The notes: generated from the sequence alone by a model not told the origin. Numbered from the stretch's first letter, positions 16,436 through 26,100 are shown. The stretch: 32,741 nucleotides of DNA from Planctomycetota bacterium (GCA_019456195.1 VRUK01000067.1:1-32741), one strand, 5' to 3'. Translations and numbers: made by a program.

Positions 16436-16964
16436 ACCGTATCTCTTTCATGGCCTTTGCGAGTTTCTTTTTTGCTCTGTTGATTCTTGACTTTATTGTT
16501 CCAATCCTTACGCCCTCAATCTGCGCAATCTCTGTGTATGACAGGTTCTCGAATTCCACCAGAACAAATGCTCTTTTCTGTGCAGAAGGCAAAGCGTCCA
16601 GCCCGGCGTCTAACTTGTCGAAGAATTCCCTTTCGGCAAGCTCATCCGATGGATTATGCGCATCGCTGTTGTGTGGCAATTCACTCATCGAAACCGGCCT
16701 TTTTTTTCTCATCGCGTTTATGCTTTTATTTCTGGCGATGGTAAACAGCCACGTTGAAAATTTACTCCGTGCCGGGTCAAAAGATGCCAGCTTCCTGTAG
16801 GCCGTAAAGAATACGTCCTGGGCGATGTCCTCACAGGATTCTCTGTTATTGATTATATTTCTTATCATCCGGACAATCGGCCTTTCGTACCTTTCTACTA
16901 TATGCCTGAAAGATCCGGTATCACCTTCCAGTACCTGATGTATAACCTTTGTTTCCTGTGTCAT
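16425..16964 (-). CDS. ECF-family RNA polymerase sigma factor
   Basis: A 179-aa sigma factor. Region 2 spans about residues 18-90 (SFRHIVERYERPIVRMIRNI, CEDIAQDVFFTAYRKLASFDP, KFSTWLFTIARNKSINAMRKKRP). Region 4 spans about 120-172 (LDALPSAQKRAFVLVEFENLSYTEIAQIEGVRIGTIKSRINRAKKKL, helix-turn-helix). It differs clearly from the sigma factor at 4415-5008, so it is not a recent duplicate. It is first of three genes in a leftward operon with an 84-aa membrane protein and a signal peptidase. No strong Shine-Dalgarno precedes ATG 16964. The assignment to the ECF family is firm; what it controls is not visible. Confidence 0.92.
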   Translation of the reverse strand: MTQETKVIHQVLEGDTGSFRHIVERYERPIVRMIRNIINNRESCEDIAQDVFFTAYRKLASFDPARSKFSTWLFTIARNKSINAMRKKRPVSMSELPHNSDAHNPSDELAEREFFDKLDAGLDALPSAQKRAFVLVEFENLSYTEIAQIEGVRIGTIKSRINRAKKKLAKAMKEIRYEK

Positions 16965-17318
16965 TACGCGTAATCCGGTTTAATACGAAGATCTTCTACC
17001 TTTTTTATACAACTAACGTTTACTAAAGTTCCACACAATTTCTACATAGTTTTTACTCTGATGATGGTCCCAAATGAGCGATTTTTCATTAAATCTTCAC
17101 CCGGCTCGGAAAAATCTTGACAGACGGCGGGGCGGTAATTAGTATTCCTGATGAGAAAAGTGATGAAAAGTCACCGTTTTTATTGACGCAGGACTTCAGC
17201 TTCTTATTTGGGTATTATCGCATCGAGCGGCAGGTCTGACTCTAATTTGTGCAATCTTAGTCGGGTAAGTTATAGTTTCTTAAAAAGAAATAGTAATTCT
17301 AAAATGGGAGAAAATAAT
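16965..17318. other. Divergent intergenic region
   Basis: A 354-base spacer between the leftward sigma operon and a rightward membrane-protein gene. It contains the plus-strand promoter at 17117-17145 and a long leader (about 165 bases). A short hairpin GTGA-TGAAAAG-TCAC followed by TTTTTA (about 17159-17182) lies in that leader, but with only four pairs it is weak. An open frame starting at 17208 runs into the gene, but its first codons lack a ribosome binding site. Confidence 0.45.
17117..17145 (+). promoter_or_regulatory. Sigma-70-type promoter upstream of the 17319 membrane protein gene
   Basis: TTGACA (17117-17122), a 17-base spacer and TAGTAT (17140-17145). The -35 is perfect and the -10 matches 4 of 6. 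It points at the gene starting at 17319, with a leader of about 165 bases. Confidence 0.55.
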
Positions 17319-17918
17319 ATGTCCGATGAAACTCAAACAAAAAATGAAATGAACGACCAGACCGATGACAAAAACTCCAGAAGGTCGGGTTCACCACCCA
17401 TGGGTTCCATGGGCTCTTCACTCTTGGCTGTATATTTGATACTATTATCAATTATCCTTTTGGTGGCCATAGTTCAATGCTGGCCGTCTTCTGCAGTATC
17501 AAAAGGGTCAATCAGGTCGTTGTTGCCGACAAGGTTCCTGTGCTGGACTTTTTCTTTATCGAATGAAGGGCGCCTGCTTCTTATTGTAGTGCTTGCCGGT
17601 GCGCTCGGTGGACAGGTGCGTTCTCTCCGATCGCTTGCCTGGTATACCGGTAATAAGGAATTAAAGAAGAGCTGGCTATTGCAATATGTTCTCTCGCCAT
17701 TTGTCGGGGCAACCCTCGCGATTGTTACCTACTTTGTTATTCGTGGCGGATTTGTTTCTGCGGGCTCAAATATACAACAGTCGAGCGTATATGTGTATGC
17801 AGGCATAGCCAGTATCGTGGGAATAGCTTCCGAGCCGGTAGCTCTCAAGCTCAAACAAGTGGCTGAGAGCTTGTTTACTAAGCCCGGAGAAGGAAAGGAT
17901 TCCAAACCTCAGGAATAA
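17319..17918 (+). CDS. Membrane protein of unknown function
   Basis: A 199-aa protein from ATG 17319, chosen because GGGAG lies eight bases upstream. The upstream ATG at 17304 is five codons away and overlaps the Shine-Dalgarno. The N-terminus is polar and acidic or basic (SDETQTKNEMNDQTDDKNSRRSGSPP), then four hydrophobic segments follow: SLLAVYLILLSIILLVAIVQ, GRLLLIVVLAGALGGQV, VLSPFVGATLAIVTYFVI and YVYAGIASIVGIASE. Between them is RSLRSLAWYTGNKELKKSW. The end is charged (KPGEGKDSKPQE). I do not recognise a family. It has its own TTGACA-type promoter and precedes the HtrA protease gene in the same direction, but a 335-base spacer with a second promoter argues for separate transcription. 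Confidence 0.75.
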   Translation: MSDETQTKNEMNDQTDDKNSRRSGSPPMGSMGSSLLAVYLILLSIILLVAIVQCWPSSAVSKGSIRSLLPTRFLCWTFSLSNEGRLLLIVVLAGALGGQVRSLRSLAWYTGNKELKKSWLLQYVLSPFVGATLAIVTYFVIRGGFVSAGSNIQQSSVYVYAGIASIVGIASEPVALKLKQVAESLFTKPGEGKDSKPQE

Positions 17919-18253
17919 CCTGGACCGGCCCGGCGGGTATTGTTCTCCGAACGTATGCTGATTAGGCCCTCATCGCTGGATTATATCCTGTAGTCCTGCG
18001 TTGTCTCGTTGAATATGAATTAATTTTATCTTAATTATAAACCGCTCTTTTAGTGAATACTTATCTCTTGAGTAATCCACTCAGAGCAGGCCAATCAGCG
18101 TTTTTGTCTGGAAAGCCCGCCCTGAAAAAGCTTTGACATTATGAACTTATTGCCGATAGAATCGTATATATTCTACTTAAATGGTTTACTGTTGTTGTCG
18201 AATATAAGAGTATTTGGTACCGTTTTGCATAACTTATGAATTGGAGATCAAAA
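17919..18253. other. Intergenic region with promoter for htrA-like gene
   Basis: The spacer of 335 bases holds the promoter at 18133-18162 and the ribosome binding site GGAG at 18243-18246. A bulged stem (18065-18086, TGAGT/ACTCA plus CTC/GAG) is followed 15 bases later by TTTTT and might end the upstream transcript, but the distance to the T-run is too great to call it a terminator. Nothing else is recognised. Confidence 0.45.
18133..18162 (+). promoter_or_regulatory. Sigma-70-type promoter of the htrA-like protease gene
   Basis: TTGACA (18133-18138), an 18-base spacer and TAGAAT (18157-18162), giving 6/6 and 5/6 matches to the sigma-70 consensus. This is the best promoter match in the window. 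It implies a leader of about 85 bases before ATG 18254. Confidence 0.65.
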
Positions 18254-19750
18254 ATGCAGATTGTTAATTTCAAACAAAACAAAAATCGCTCGCGTTATAT
18301 TGTGATTTCAACCCTTTTGATACTGCTGTTTATCAGCCCCTTATCGGTCTTTGCCCAGGACCAGGACAGCATCGCCGCGCTGAAGCAGATGGGTAAAGCC
18401 TTTGCTACTATTGCCGAAAAAACTTCGCCGGCGGTAGTTGCGCTCAGAGCCGAAAGAATCGTTACCCAGCAGCGCCAGTCAACGAGGGAATGGCCTTTCG
18501 GTGAACCGTTTTCCGATCCGTTCGAATTTTTCTTCCGCCGCTCTCCTCGCCAGCGTGATCCGCGTGAACAGCGCGCACCGCAGCAACCAAGAAGGGAGTC
18601 GCGAACTGCCCAGGGTTCCGGGTTTATCATATCGCCCGACGGCTATATCCTCACAAACAATCACATGGTCGAAGAAGCTTCGAAAGTTGAGGTGGAACTC
18701 ACAGACGGCAGAAAGTTTACCGCTAAAATCATCGGAACTGACCCGGATTCGGACGTCGCTGTCGTAAAAGTAGATGCCGAAAACCTTCCATATCTCGAAC
18801 TGGCCGACTCCGATTCGCTCCAAGTTGGCGAATGGGTCCTCGCCATTGGCAATCCGCTCGGTCTGAGCCACACTGTAACGGCCGGTATCGTAAGCGCAAA
18901 AGGCAGAAGTGGTTTCGGCCTGGCTAATTTTGAAAACTTCATTCAAACCGATGCCGCGATAAACTTCGGTAATTCGGGCGGACCTCTGATAAATCTTGAT
19001 GCAGAGGTGGTCGGCATTAATACCGCTATTGTCGGAGCCGGCGGCAATATCGGTATCGGTTTTGCGATACCGATAAATATGGCAAAAAACATTTATGAAC
19101 AGCTCGTACAAAATGGAACTGTTTCAAGAGGTTACATTGGAATCAAATTCGAGGAATTAACGCCTGAATTAGCTTCTGGTCTCGGCTTGAATGAAGATAC
19201 CAGGGGGATATCTGTTGTAGAAGTTATGGAGGATTCTCCGGCTGATAAGGCTGGATTAAAACGTTACGATGTTATTATCGAGTTTGAAGGCAAGCCTGTT
19301 GGAAAAAGCAATGAGTTCCGTAACCGTGTGGCAATGTTGAATCCCGGGACTAAAGTGCAAATGCTTATCCTGCGGAACAAAAGACGAAAAAAAATTACTC
19401 TTAACCTCGCCACGCTTCCATCGACGGCGGAGCTTACCGGTGCACTGCCGCAGGAGACACAAAAAGAGTTGGGATTTTCCGTAGAAGACCTGACTGACGA
19501 ATTAGCCGGGCGCTATGGTTATAAAGACCTGAGCGGGGTCATAGTTACGAGTGTTGATGATGGCTCACAGGCTGCTGAGAAAGGAATAGCACCGGGGGCG
19601 CTGATTATGGAAGTCAATCAGCAAAAAGTGAAAAATGCAGCAGAATTTAACGAGGCGATAAAAGCTGCAAAGAAAGAAGGTGCCGCTCTGCTGTTTGTAA
19701 AGCGGGGGCGATATACATTTTTCGTTCCTTTAAAACTTCCCAAAGAATAA
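18254..19750 (+). CDS. DegP/HtrA-family periplasmic serine protease with two PDZ domains
   Basis: A 498-aa exported quality-control protease that degrades or holds misfolded envelope proteins. ATG 18254 is chosen because GGAG is seven bases upstream; the in-frame ATG at 18236 has no site. A signal peptide ends near VFA-QDQ (residue 34). The trypsin-like domain holds the triad H137 (ILTNNHMVEE), D167 (DPDSDVAVVKV) and S241 (NFGNSGGPL). A Pro/Arg/Gln-rich loop (about 75-118) replaces the usual Q-linker. PDZ1 covers about 290-385 (GYIGIKFEELTPELA, DSPADKAGL) and PDZ2 about 400-490 (GFSVEDLTDELAGRYG, AAEKGIAPGALIMEVN). This order is typical of DegP/DegQ. The gene has its own near-consensus promoter and a clear terminator, so it is probably monocistronic. 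Confidence 0.95.
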   Translation: MQIVNFKQNKNRSRYIVISTLLILLFISPLSVFAQDQDSIAALKQMGKAFATIAEKTSPAVVALRAERIVTQQRQSTREWPFGEPFSDPFEFFFRRSPRQRDPREQRAPQQPRRESRTAQGSGFIISPDGYILTNNHMVEEASKVEVELTDGRKFTAKIIGTDPDSDVAVVKVDAENLPYLELADSDSLQVGEWVLAIGNPLGLSHTVTAGIVSAKGRSGFGLANFENFIQTDAAINFGNSGGPLINLDAEVVGINTAIVGAGGNIGIGFAIPINMAKNIYEQLVQNGTVSRGYIGIKFEELTPELASGLGLNEDTRGISVVEVMEDSPADKAGLKRYDVIIEFEGKPVGKSNEFRNRVAMLNPGTKVQMLILRNKRRKKITLNLATLPSTAELTGALPQETQKELGFSVEDLTDELAGRYGYKDLSGVIVTSVDDGSQAAEKGIAPGALIMEVNQQKVKNAAEFNEAIKAAKKEGAALLFVKRGRYTFFVPLKLPKE

Positions 19751-19784
19751 AAATGATGAAAGAGTTATTTTGTATTAAACTTTT

Positions 19785-19811
19785 AGCCCCGCATAAACAG
19801 GGGCTTTTTTT
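19785..19811 (+). terminator. Rho-independent terminator of the htrA-like gene
   Basis: AGCCCC (19785-19790) pairs with GGGGCT (19800-19805) around a 9-base loop, followed directly by a run of seven T. It lies 35 bases after the protease stop codon. Confidence 0.85.
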
Positions 19812-19965
19812 ATTGTTGATAAACACTGATAATTTATGCAGGGGATACGAGCGTGTTATTTGGATAGATTCTAAGTCCAAAAAAGAGACAAAAATCCCCC
19901 CCTCCTCATAGGCTCGAAAAAGCCTACAGAAATCAAAAGGCACCTTTAAGAGCTAAGAATAGTTA

Positions 19966-20082
19966 CTACTCTTCGGGCTTACAGGTACAGTTATTTGCCG
20001 ACTCACCGCAACCGGTACAAACCCCGTCTTCGATAGGGCCGCCGCATGTTTCACACGGTGTGCAACCGCATCCTTCACACAT
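19966..20082 (-). CDS. 38-residue cysteine-rich protein, probable metal-binding
   Basis: A short reading frame of 38 codons that begins MCEGCGCTPCETCGGPIEDG and continues with VCTGCGESANNCTCKPEE. It holds nine cysteines (residues 2, 5, 7, 10, 13, 22, 25, 32 and 34), arranged as CxxC pairs (CEGC, CETC, CTGC) plus CxC (CGC, CTC). The start is preceded by AAGGGGTG, six bases away, a strong Shine-Dalgarno. The composition, 24% Cys with no compensating noise, would be very unlikely for random sequence. Zinc or iron-sulfur binding is inferred. The gene lies alone on the minus strand between the HtrA terminator and a deaminase gene. A weak hairpin, TAGGCT/AGCCTA (19909-19926), lies downstream. I recall similar tiny proteins in other bacteria but cannot name a family. 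Confidence 0.75.
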   Translation of the reverse strand: MCEGCGCTPCETCGGPIEDGVCTGCGESANNCTCKPEE

Positions 20083-20266
20083 CTTTTTCACCCCTTAAAA
20101 AAGGATATTAATAATTTGAACAATAACTCCCAGTAATATGGAACTTGGTTCCCATTACAATTTAATAATAAGACGTTGTTGACAAAAATCAATAAATTTA
20201 ATTTCATTATGGAGCTATTCGTTAGAACTTGTCGATTTTTAATGCAATCAAGGGAAATATAGTTGT

Positions 20267-20878
20267 ATGTGCGACGGAAAATTAGTTTTAGCTTTGCCCG
20301 AATGGGTCGGGCCTTTTCTTGAAAAGCAGGATTCGGTCTTTAAGGATATTGAAGATAGAATGCGCCTTGCGATTGAGCTCTCACGCCTGAACGTCGAACA
20401 CGAAACAGGTGGGCCGTTCGGGGCCGGTATTTTTGAGCGGGAGGGTGGGAAACTTATTGCTGTCGGTGTTAATGTTGTACTTGATGCGAACTGTTCATTA
20501 GCCCACGCGGAAATGGTATGCATTGGTCTTGCCCAGCAAAAGCTCAAAACCTTCGACCTGGGCGCAGAAAATATGCCTGCCTATGAGCTTGCAAGCAGCA
20601 CCGAACCATGCGCGATGTGTCTTGGAGCGATCCCCTGGTCGGGAGTCCGGAGATTAATTTGCGGCGCTCGCGGCCAAGATGCATGTGAAATAGGATTCGA
20701 TGAAGGAGTCAAAGTGCCGGATTGGGCCGATACACTTGAGAGCCGTGGTATAACTGTTTTGCAGGATGTCCTTCGAAAAGAGGCCCGCGAAGTACTGATA
20801 AAATATAAAGAGTCGGGCGGCCTGATATACAACGGCAGACAGGTGACCTTTCCAACAGAAGAATCAAATCAGAGCTAA
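20267..20878 (+). CDS. Zinc-dependent nucleoside/nucleobase deaminase (cytidine deaminase-like fold)
   Basis: A 203-aa protein of the CMP/dCMP deaminase superfamily. The zinc motifs are intact: H80 and E82 in LAHAEMVC (E82 the proton shuttle) and C115/C118 in EPCAMCLGAIPWSGV. The upstream GGPFGAGIFEREGGKLIAVGVN matches the substrate-pocket strand. The layout is closest to guanine-deaminase/TadA-like nucleoside deaminases, but the N-terminal 40 residues and the C-terminal extension (LRKEAREVLIKYKESGGLIYNG) are longer than in TadA, so tRNA editing is less likely than free-base or nucleoside deamination. No strong Shine-Dalgarno adjoins ATG 20267 (AGGGAAA lies about 11 bases away), so the start is uncertain. 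A TTGACA at 20179-20184 has no well-spaced -10 partner. Confidence 0.85.
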   Translation: MCDGKLVLALPEWVGPFLEKQDSVFKDIEDRMRLAIELSRLNVEHETGGPFGAGIFEREGGKLIAVGVNVVLDANCSLAHAEMVCIGLAQQKLKTFDLGAENMPAYELASSTEPCAMCLGAIPWSGVRRLICGARGQDACEIGFDEGVKVPDWADTLESRGITVLQDVLRKEAREVLIKYKESGGLIYNGRQVTFPTEESNQS

Positions 20879-21019
20879 TCAAATTTGGCATCTTGCCCTG
20901 TGAATGTTGGTCATCTTCATAATATAAAAACCGCGTGTGAAAAACGGAGTGAGATATTTAGAGGCTTCCTTCCAGAAAAAACCTGCCTTTTCGAATTATT
21001 ATTGTTAATATAATCCGCC

Positions 21020-22267
21020 ATGTACGCATTTATATCCATCATAATATCACTGGCTGTGCTGGTAACGCTGCTGCGGCTGAAGGTCAAAATCGGCCTGGCG
21101 ATGGTGCTGTCGGCCTGTCTTTTGGCGTTGCTATTGGGTGTCTGGCCGCCGGACCTCGGGCAGACGTTGACTGAGGAATGGCAAAGCAAGCCGCTGACAC
21201 AAACGACGGGCTATCTTTTCATCTCGCTAACGGCCCTGCTTTTGCTGGTCAATGTCATCGGCGCTGCGATGGAGGAAATCGGCCTTTCTAAGCGGCTTGT
21301 ACCGGCCATGCAGGGTCTGTTCAAAAGCCGAAGGTTTGCCCTGGCGCTGATACCGCTGATGATGGGAATGCTCCCCACGCCCGGCGGCATTATGCTCTCG
21401 GCTCCTATGGTGCGCGATGCCGGCGATAAAATCGGAGTTGAGCGCAGCCGCCTGGCCGCTATCAACTTCTTTTTCCGCCATCAATGGGAATCGGTCTGGC
21501 CTCTTTTCCCGGCCGTGCCTCTTATCCAGAGTTTCCTTGGTATCTCGGCATTAAAGCTCTTTTCTTACCACATCATCCTGACCGGTGCCGGTATCCTGGG
21601 CGGTATCATCGTCCTGCTGATGTTTGGCATACCGCCGAAGCAGCCCGACCACGTTCAGGTCAAACGCCACATCGGCCACAACCTGCTCGACTTCCTGCAC
21701 GCCTTCTGGCCTATCGTGTTTACTGCCGGTTTATATGTTGCTTTTGACCTGCCCCCTGCGGCCGGTATCTTTTTAGCCATTATCGGTCTGCTTTTGATAC
21801 ACAAAGTTCCGTTTAAGAAATGGTTGTCCGTCTTCAAAGCCGCCCGCGAGCCGGACATGGTCCTGCTTATTTTCGGCGCGCTGTTTTTTAAGCTCAACCT
21901 CCAGACCAGCGGCGCCATCGGCAGCGTCGTGGAATTTCTCACAAACGCCCATGTTCCCCCGGGTTTGCTTCTGTTCGGCCTGCCGTTGCTGGTCGGCTTC
22001 ACAACAGGAGTAACGATGCCCACAGTCGCAATTACATATCCGTTCCTTATCGCCTTTATCGGCACCGGCTCCGAGGCTAAAATGGGGCTCGAAACTCTGG
22101 CCTTTTCCGGCCTGCTTGTCGGCCTTTGGCTAACACCCGTTCACCTGTGCATAGCCCTCTCGGCCAGCTTCTTTCAAACTTCACTGCTCAAAATCATCTC
22201 AAAGCTGCTGCTCCCCACCGCGGCCGTCGCAATTGCCGGCATACTGATGGCTCTCTTTTGCGGCTGA
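21020..22267 (+). CDS. DUF401-family integral membrane permease
   Basis: A 415-aa polytopic membrane protein with about ten hydrophobic helices (for example FISIIISLAVLVTLLRL, LFISLTALLLLVNVIGAAM, ALIPLMMGMLP). The signature GMLPTPGGIMLSAPMV near residue 115 and FFRHQWESVWPLFPAVPL are characteristic of DUF401 (COG1906). Near the C-terminus, GFTTGVTMPTVAITYPFL forms a second re-entrant-like motif. These repeated Gly-Pro loops resemble those of ion-transporter-superfamily carriers, so solute transport is inferred; the substrate is unknown. Its base composition looks more GC-rich than the flanking spacers. A weak initiation site precedes ATG 21020. It is followed by a methyltransferase-like gene 97 bases on. 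Confidence 0.85.
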   Translation: MYAFISIIISLAVLVTLLRLKVKIGLAMVLSACLLALLLGVWPPDLGQTLTEEWQSKPLTQTTGYLFISLTALLLLVNVIGAAMEEIGLSKRLVPAMQGLFKSRRFALALIPLMMGMLPTPGGIMLSAPMVRDAGDKIGVERSRLAAINFFFRHQWESVWPLFPAVPLIQSFLGISALKLFSYHIILTGAGILGGIIVLLMFGIPPKQPDHVQVKRHIGHNLLDFLHAFWPIVFTAGLYVAFDLPPAAGIFLAIIGLLLIHKVPFKKWLSVFKAAREPDMVLLIFGALFFKLNLQTSGAIGSVVEFLTNAHVPPGLLLFGLPLLVGFTTGVTMPTVAITYPFLIAFIGTGSEAKMGLETLAFSGLLVGLWLTPVHLCIALSASFFQTSLLKIISKLLLPTAAVAIAGILMALFCG

Positions 22268-22364
22268 ACAAATTCATTTTGTTGACCAAAACTCAAAAGA
22301 CGATAAGATTAAACCGGAATATGAAAATCTAACCAGGCCAAAATATTCGTCAAAGGAGAAAACT

Positions 22365-22955
22365 TTGCGGGTAATCGATAGTACCTTTGAAGCTGTTTTT
22401 CTTATGGGTTTTATTATAGGCTTTGTGATTCGAAAGATATATACAGTCAGATGCAGAAAAAGCAAAACCATAAGGAAGTACAAAAGTGTGGTGGATATCA
22501 TCCTTCTTAGTGCTGCCGGTATCGGCATGGTTTTGCCTTTTTTCTTTATGTTTACGCCATTGCTGGACTTTGCTGATTATTACCTCCCTAAATGGCTGGG
22601 ATGGATAGGCACGGCTGTTTTTGCAATGGCCCTTTTGCTTTTGTGGAGGTCGCATGCAGACCTCGGCCGCAACTGGTCGCCGATACCACAAATTAGGCCC
22701 GAACACTCGCTCGTAACCAACGGCATATATCATCACATACGCCATCCGATGTATGCGGCACACCTGCTGTGGGCGATTGCACAAGGATTGTTATTGGAAA
22801 ACTGGCTTGCGGGTTGGGCCTTTCTGGTGGTTTTTGTTCCTTTCTATCTTATACGAGTCCCCAAAGAGGAACAGATGATGCTTGAGCAATTCGACGAGCA
22901 ATACCGTCAGTACATCAGCCGGACAGGAAGAATTATTCCGCGGTTTTGGAAATAG
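22365..22955 (+). CDS. Isoprenylcysteine carboxyl methyltransferase-like membrane protein (ICMT/PEMT family)
   Basis: A 196-aa membrane enzyme. Helices occur at about 10-22, 44-64 and 77-93, with a re-entrant hydrophobic pair at about 124-160. The SAM-binding signature is visible: HADLGRNWSP, then LVTNGIYHHIRHPMYAAHL, and EEQMMLEQFDEQYRQYISRTGRIIP, as in the ICMT family and related phospholipid methyltransferases. Bacterial members act on membrane lipids or unidentified substrates, so the target is unknown. The start is TTG with AAAGGAG six to seven bases upstream, which fits well. The first ATG-like alternative would truncate the first helix. A weak terminator follows. Confidence 0.85.
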   Translation: MRVIDSTFEAVFLMGFIIGFVIRKIYTVRCRKSKTIRKYKSVVDIILLSAAGIGMVLPFFFMFTPLLDFADYYLPKWLGWIGTAVFAMALLLLWRSHADLGRNWSPIPQIRPEHSLVTNGIYHHIRHPMYAAHLLWAIAQGLLLENWLAGWAFLVVFVPFYLIRVPKEEQMMLEQFDEQYRQYISRTGRIIPRFWK

Positions 22956-22963
22956 AAACCGAA

Positions 22964-22990
22964 CCTGCTAATTAGCTTCGGCGGGCTTTT
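22964..22990 (+). terminator. Possible terminator after the ICMT-like gene
   Basis: CCTGCT (22964-22969) can pair with GGCGGG (22980-22985) with two G-U wobbles around a 10-base loop, followed by CTTTT. It lies nine bases after the stop codon. The stem is weak. Confidence 0.35.
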
Positions 22991-23117
22991 AGATTTTCGA
23001 TTATATGGATTAAAAGCAAACTCTCAGCAAGAGAAAGCGGACATTGAAAATGCTCACAAATTTCCGATTTACCATAGGGCTATACACTACGAAATCTATC
23101 GGAGTTTGTGTCCCTTA

Positions 23118-26100
23118 CTATTTACCTTTATAACAAACGATGGAGCCGCATTCAGTGACCATATACAACTTGTTGTTCGCAGCGACCAGGCCGTCGAAAG
23201 CGGGCAGGTGGGCCAGTTTCTTTTCGGCCAGCTTCCTGCCGTCCTTCTTGGAAAAGACCTGCATAACACCGCCATGCTTGCCCTTGAACCATGCAGCCTG
23301 TGATGCCATCTTCTGCTGGAAAATCTTTTCGTTGGAACGGCCCCAAAACTCCTTTTCATCCACCACGTCACGGGGGCCGGTGATAAAGATTCGGTCATTC
23401 GCCAGAACCATGGCTTTTGCAAGTATCTCGGGTTCCTCCTGGATCCAGTTGTAGTCTAAGGCACTAAGCTTTTTCTTAGGCTGTTTGGCGAGTTGTTTCC
23501 AGTCCACTGAGTGGGCCGCCAGAGGATTGTCAGTGGGGTATTTGCCCTTGATCCACGTGCCTTCAAGCTTAGGGATTCCTACCTTACGCCGGGGCCTTTT
23601 GCCAGCGCTGAAAAGCCGATATTCGCTGACAGAGGTGTTGCACAATAGTTCCAGGTCCCGGCCGTACGAATAGGCGTTTTCCTCATCGATACACATGATA
23701 CGACCGCAGGGAACTCGCTTGGGCGGCAACTGGAATTCAGCCCACCCCTCGCCGGCTGCCCGGCCGTAGATCCAGTAGGTCCGCTGGTGCCAGCCAGCGT
23801 CCAAAAACGAAATGGGCGAGAAGAGGTGAACTTCTTCATCGTACTGTGTGTCCGGGCGCTGAGGCCTGACACGCACACGTTTGCCGTCCATAGCGAAGGT
23901 CTGAGATTTCATGTACACGTATTGGCCGTCGCTGGACAGGATGTCGGGCATTGCCACGGGCAGATGTTTGCCCATCAGGACATCCTGCAGTTGTTTCCCG
24001 GTACCTGGTATCCTGCTGTCCATAACGTTCTCATAGAGAAGTTCGCCCGTCTCCGGTTTGAGTATCAGCATGCGCAGGCCGCCGTCAAGGAACATGGAGC
24101 GACCGGCCACGCAGTAAAGCCTGCTATCCTGGATTAAAGTGCTGCCCGAGAGCGGCCAGACCGATTCAGGCTGACCGTAGGACATCACCCTGCGCACACT
24201 GGGAGCGACTTGGAATTTCCAGGCGAGTTCTCCATCGACGGTGTTCAGGGCATAAACGCAACCGTCTGCGCATCCGAATATCGCAAGCCCTTTGTAGATG
24301 GTCGGCGAAGAGTCAACGCGACCGTCCGCTACGAAGTGCCAGATTTTCCGGCCAGAAGAAGCGTCCAGGGCATGGATGGTGTGTTCATCGATGGCACTAA
24401 GGAAGAGTTTCCCGGCGGCAATGGTTGGCTGGCTGATTTTTGTGTCGAAGCCCTGTTTCCACGATTGCTCGACCTCGGCGGAAACTTCCGTTCTGGCGTA
24501 CCCGCTGCGCCTATTGTCGTGGCGGAAAGTCGGCCACTCTGAGGCCGAATACTTGGCCCGCTTATGGTATTTGCCGTAGGCCGGTCCCTTCACCCATCTC
24601 TGGCCGGCGGGCGGAGCCGTAGCCGACTGGGGCTCCGGCGAGACACCGTTGAAGCCGTTGAGCTTGGACTGGTAATAGCATGCGCATGCGTTTGGAGTGG
24701 CATAAACCATGCCGTTAGCGGGCATCATCCCATAGAAGCAGCTCCCGCGGATCCAGTGGTTGTTGAACCACTCGTCCTTTTCCATGTCATAGATCTGGGT
24801 CCCCATTATCGGTGGCAACTGGAACCTCTTGGTGGCCCGGCCGGGATAACATCTCTGGTGGATGTAGAAAGACTGTATCGGATTGCTGTACTCTGCGAGC
24901 TTGATTCCATTATCCAGGCCATAAGTAGTGAATGCGCCGTTGTTCCGGCGTTGCAGTGCCCATACCTTGTTGTCGATAACGTAGAAGTCTTCGAGGCTGA
25001 AGTGTCCGGAGCGAGGCTTGTCCTTGACAGACCAGAGTATCTTACCCGTCTCAGCGGAGATTGCATAAATTTCTTTCATCGGTGAGAACAGAACACGCCC
25101 TTGGCAGATGACCAGTCGCGGGCCGCCATATCCAGTACCGAGCAGCTTCGTTTGCGAGACCTTCGTATTCCATAACTCCGTGCCGGTCTTCTTGTCGAGG
25201 GAAATGACAGCACTGCCGTCATAGAGACACACCATTCTCCTGTCAGCGGCTAGTGTCATCGGGGCCACAGGCATTTTCCGTTCCCAGAGGAGGTTGCCGC
25301 TTTCGGCCTGTATTGCCTTGACAACGCGCATGCCCTTGTCACGACTCCATCCCCATAGTTTGCTTGCCCTGTCACGCTCTGTCCAGCAGTTCGGATGCTG
25401 CTGGTTGTAGTCATTGGCCTTCCGGCCGGTGTCCACTGCTGCCAGGACGATACCATCCGAGACGATCAACTCGAAGGTCATGGCGGTGTCGGTATAAGTG
25501 CAAAGGGTCTTGCCCGTAGCGGCGTCCATGCAAATCATGTCCTGACCTATACCCGGAGAGATATAAACCCTGTTTTTGACGGCAACCAATCTCCTGGGTA
25601 ACCAACTGGGACCGCTCTTGAGTGGAAAGAGGGGATTGAACCAGTCGTGCAGAGGTCGTTTCCAGAGGACAGTGCCGTTGAAGGCGTCGCGTGCCGTCAG
25701 GAAAAACTCGGGCGGCAGTTGGATAGATTCTGTCGGCCCCTCGTCCATCACATAGAATATCCTGCCTGCGCTTGAAACCAACGCCTGCATACTGGCCGTA
25801 TGTTCGTGACTCCTGGCCCAGAATGGCCCACCAGTCCATCTCAAACCTTTTGGGTGTCCGGCAATCAGGTCGTCGGACACGGACGTGCCCTGAGCGTCAT
25901 GGAGAAAGTGGGTCCAGTCGTCGATCTCGTCAGGCCAGGGCTTCTTAAAGGCCTTCCATCCTTTAAGGCTGTCCACGGCAGCCGTCTTAAGCCCGGATAC
26001 ATACTGCCCTTTTTTAATCAGGGCCATACCTCCCGGAACCAATACCCGTTTGATCTCATCAGCGGAAAGCTCGCCAACATCAGAGATTACAAGCAGGTTC

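Noticed and set aside
18065..18086. Bulged hairpin downstream of the 17319 gene
   Set aside because: The T-run lies about 15 bases beyond the stem, too far for a standard terminator.
18479..19111. 210-codon open frame antisense to the protease gene
   Set aside because: It is the shadow of a well-supported htrA-like gene and shows no independent signal.
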